Source of the DNA: Gammaproteobacteria bacterium
GTDB lineage: Bacteria > Pseudomonadota > Gammaproteobacteria > GCF-002020875
Assembly: GCA_018671205.1 (NCBI GenBank)
Contig: JABHIC010000277.1
Span: 1 to 5,172 of the forward strand
DNA length: 5,172 nucleotides
Reading direction: 5' to 3'
Both the position numbers and the translations under genes were made by a program. Of this stretch, positions 5,066 to 5,172 are shown one piece after another. Position 1 is the stretch's first letter, and each line of letters starts with the position of its first letter. The notes beneath the pieces were generated by a model. It was given only the letters and a program-made list of their open reading frames with translations, ran no database searches and had not been told where the DNA came from.

Positions 5066-5106
5066 TAAAACAAAAACAGCCTACCTCAATAACGAGATAA
5101 GCTGTT
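5066..5106 (-). terminator. Strong intrinsic terminator of the tRNA transcript
   Basis: On the minus strand, 9 bases after the tRNA CCA end, the arms 5094-5106 and 5075-5087 form a 13-bp stem with two G-U pairs and a 6-base loop. The outer pairs are AACAGC with GCTGTT. The stem is followed by TTTGTTTT (and its own last TT), making a long U-tract. This ends the tRNA transcript and separates it from the next operon. Confidence 0.8.
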
Positions 5107-5114
5107 GATATAGT

Positions 5115-5172
5115 TGGTGGGCCTACTTGGACTTGAACCAAGGACCAAGGGATTATGAGTCCCCTGCTCTAA
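5115..5172 (-). tRNA. tRNA(CAU), 3' part; probably tRNA-Ile2
   Basis: The last 58 bases of a tRNA are visible; about 19 bases of the 5' end lie beyond the right edge. On the minus strand one sees the 3' half of the D-arm (GAGC) and an anticodon stem with loop CTCATAA, the CAU anticodon being at 5155-5157. Then come a T-arm CTTGG-TTCAAGT-CCAAG, acceptor strand TAGGCCC, discriminator A and an encoded CCA (5115-5117). The anticodon could be elongator Met or lysidine-modified Ile2. G68 and G69 on the acceptor strand fit the C4-G69 and C5-G68 pairs used by TilS, and the whole resembles E. coli ileX, so Ile2 is preferred. The 3' end faces the mobile genes, the usual orientation of a tRNA attachment site. 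Confidence 0.9.

Overview
The window looks like one end of an integrated mobile element, most likely a phage satellite or P4-type integrative element in a gammaproteobacterium. The evidence is a P4-type primase-helicase, an AlpA-like regulator, compact minus-strand genes with stop/start overlaps, and a CAU-anticodon tRNA at the right edge whose 3' end faces the element. No genus can be named. All genes supported here lie on the minus strand, so transcription runs from right to left.

Right to left: (i) the 3' part of a tRNA(CAU), probably tRNA-Ile2, followed at once by a strong intrinsic terminator; (ii) a 130-base leader with a 12-bp-period direct repeat and a possible promoter; (iii) a three-gene run of small proteins: a 126-aa unknown, an 83-aa protein with two zinc-ribbon-like cysteine sets, and a 56-aa single-span membrane protein; (iv) a 260-aa unknown gene that is more AT-rich than its neighbours and lies between hairpins, so it is a cargo-gene candidate; (v) the replication cassette: AlpA-like regulator, 183-aa unknown, and 735-aa primase-polymerase/SF3 helicase, coupled by 4-nt and 8-nt overlaps; (vi) a 195-base non-coding region with a large inverted repeat whose arms each hold two 9-bp iteron-like units around an AT-rich core, a good candidate replication origin; (vii) a promoter overlapped by a perfect palindrome, driving a gene cut by the left edge whose first residues resemble phage terminase small subunits.

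Inferred working model: the AlpA-like protein controls excision or replication. The primase-helicase acts on the inverted-iteron origin beside its own 3' end. The operon starting at the left edge would package the DNA. This order (regulator, primase-helicase, origin, terminase) is like capsid-forming or cos-type satellites, but the integrase, the second attachment site and most of the packaging module are outside the window. The 260-aa, 183-aa and 126-aa products were not recognised.
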